Positions 63,692 through 64,000 of a DNA stretch of 64,000 bases are shown here, piece by piece; the first letter of the stretch is position 1, and every line of letters starts with the position of its first letter. The position numbers and the translations under genes are program-made. This DNA comes from Arion vulgaris. Lineage: Eukaryota; Mollusca; Gastropoda; Stylommatophora; Arionidae. The stretch is from positions 69,639,274 through 69,703,273 of the forward strand of contig CM036758.1 of the NCBI GenBank assembly GCA_020796225.1, given 5' to 3'. The notes below the pieces were generated by a model. That model saw only the letters and a list, made by a program, of their open reading frames with translations, was not told where the DNA came from and did not search any database.

Positions 63692-63917
63692 GGATAGTGT
63701 AAATGATTTTTTTAAAATTTGGTTGCATTTTTGTGTTCTCCGTGCCTGCACAAAATGAAATGAATTTCATAACAATCAAATGTACAAATTAATTACCATC
63801 ATGCATTGAAAGGAAAATGAAAAAGGATTCCAAATATGTCAGCTTGTAAACATTTATATTTACATTTCACACTCTGTTCCTGGATTATACAGGTGGTGCG
63901 TTATTAATTTGCTTCAG

Positions 63918-64000
63918 TATATAATCTTGATTTAGCATGTTGTGTTGATTTTCAAATGAATTCGTCTATATACTACAGTACTGGAATGCGAGGACACGTG
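63918..64000 (-). mobile_element. Repeat R copy 4, part 2 (runs off the window)
   Basis: TCTTGATTTAGCATGTTGTG and ATTCGTCTATATACTACAGT to the CACGTG at 63995; completes 58880-59028. Confidence 0.72.

Larger units (their letters stand above)
59029..63917 (+). mobile_element. Tc1-like (DD34E) transposon, expanded by nested LINE insertions
   Basis: Left end CTGAAGCACAATAAAAACGC + ACCAC and right end (reverse complement) CTGAAGCAAATTAATAACGC + ACCAC match at 24 of 27 positions. TA on both sides, and the flanks join into one repeat R copy. A usual Tc1 element is 1.3-1.7 kb; this span is 4.9 kb because non-LTR sequence lies between its 5' region (59029-59275) and its transposase (62699-63691). Confidence 0.82.

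Overview
This window looks like repeat-dense, gene-poor nuclear DNA from an invertebrate animal. The combination of non-LTR retrotransposons, several tRNA-derived SINE families, hAT and Tc1/mariner elements, Penelope-like remnants and long minisatellites would fit a mollusc, perhaps a gastropod. That taxonomic guess comes from general resemblance and is weak. I found no host protein-coding gene, rRNA gene or functional tRNA gene that I can support. Almost every long open frame is either a decayed transposon protein or the read-through of a tandem repeat.

Layout. 0-6 kb: a LINE 3' end with an 88-bp terminal duplication, SINEs, two adjoining minisatellites (23 bp and 32 bp), LINE tails and three AT-rich short-period arrays. 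6-20 kb: SINEs, LINE 3' fragments, a 34-bp array, long simple repeats and a degraded 20-bp array. 20-33 kb: several RTE-like reverse-transcriptase remnants, a complete but dead hAT element inside a SINE (22741-25045), a Penelope-like inverted structure (25448-26074), an 18-bp array, the best RT/RNase H LINE of the window (28060-30125, minus strand), and a mariner-type MITE (30744-31002). 34-36 kb: a very homogeneous array of about 47 copies of a 39-bp unit. 36-59 kb: alternating SINEs, LINE 3' ends and two LINE-associated minisatellites. 59-64 kb: a Tc1-like DD34E transposon (59029-63917) that holds LINE sequence, including a gag-like ORF1 without any recognisable ORF2.

How the parts relate. 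SINE-A has a tRNA-like head, and its 3' tail matches the 3' end of the RNase H-type LINE at 28060-30125, which suggests the SINE uses that LINE's machinery. Three unrelated LINE 3' ends (113-288, 2792-3196 with 44270-45136, and 54412-55205) are expanded into tandem repeats, which points to LINE 3' termini seeding minisatellites here. Many insertions are nested with clear target-site duplications: hAT in SINE-D, SINE-D in SINE-B, Tc1 in repeat R, and one LINE 3' end in another. Repeat R carries a TATA-like motif and a short conserved reading frame that I do not recognise; it is the best candidate for something undescribed.

Family letters (SINE-A to SINE-G, repeat R) are labels of mine. Boundaries are read by eye and are approximate unless a terminal repeat or target duplication fixes them.
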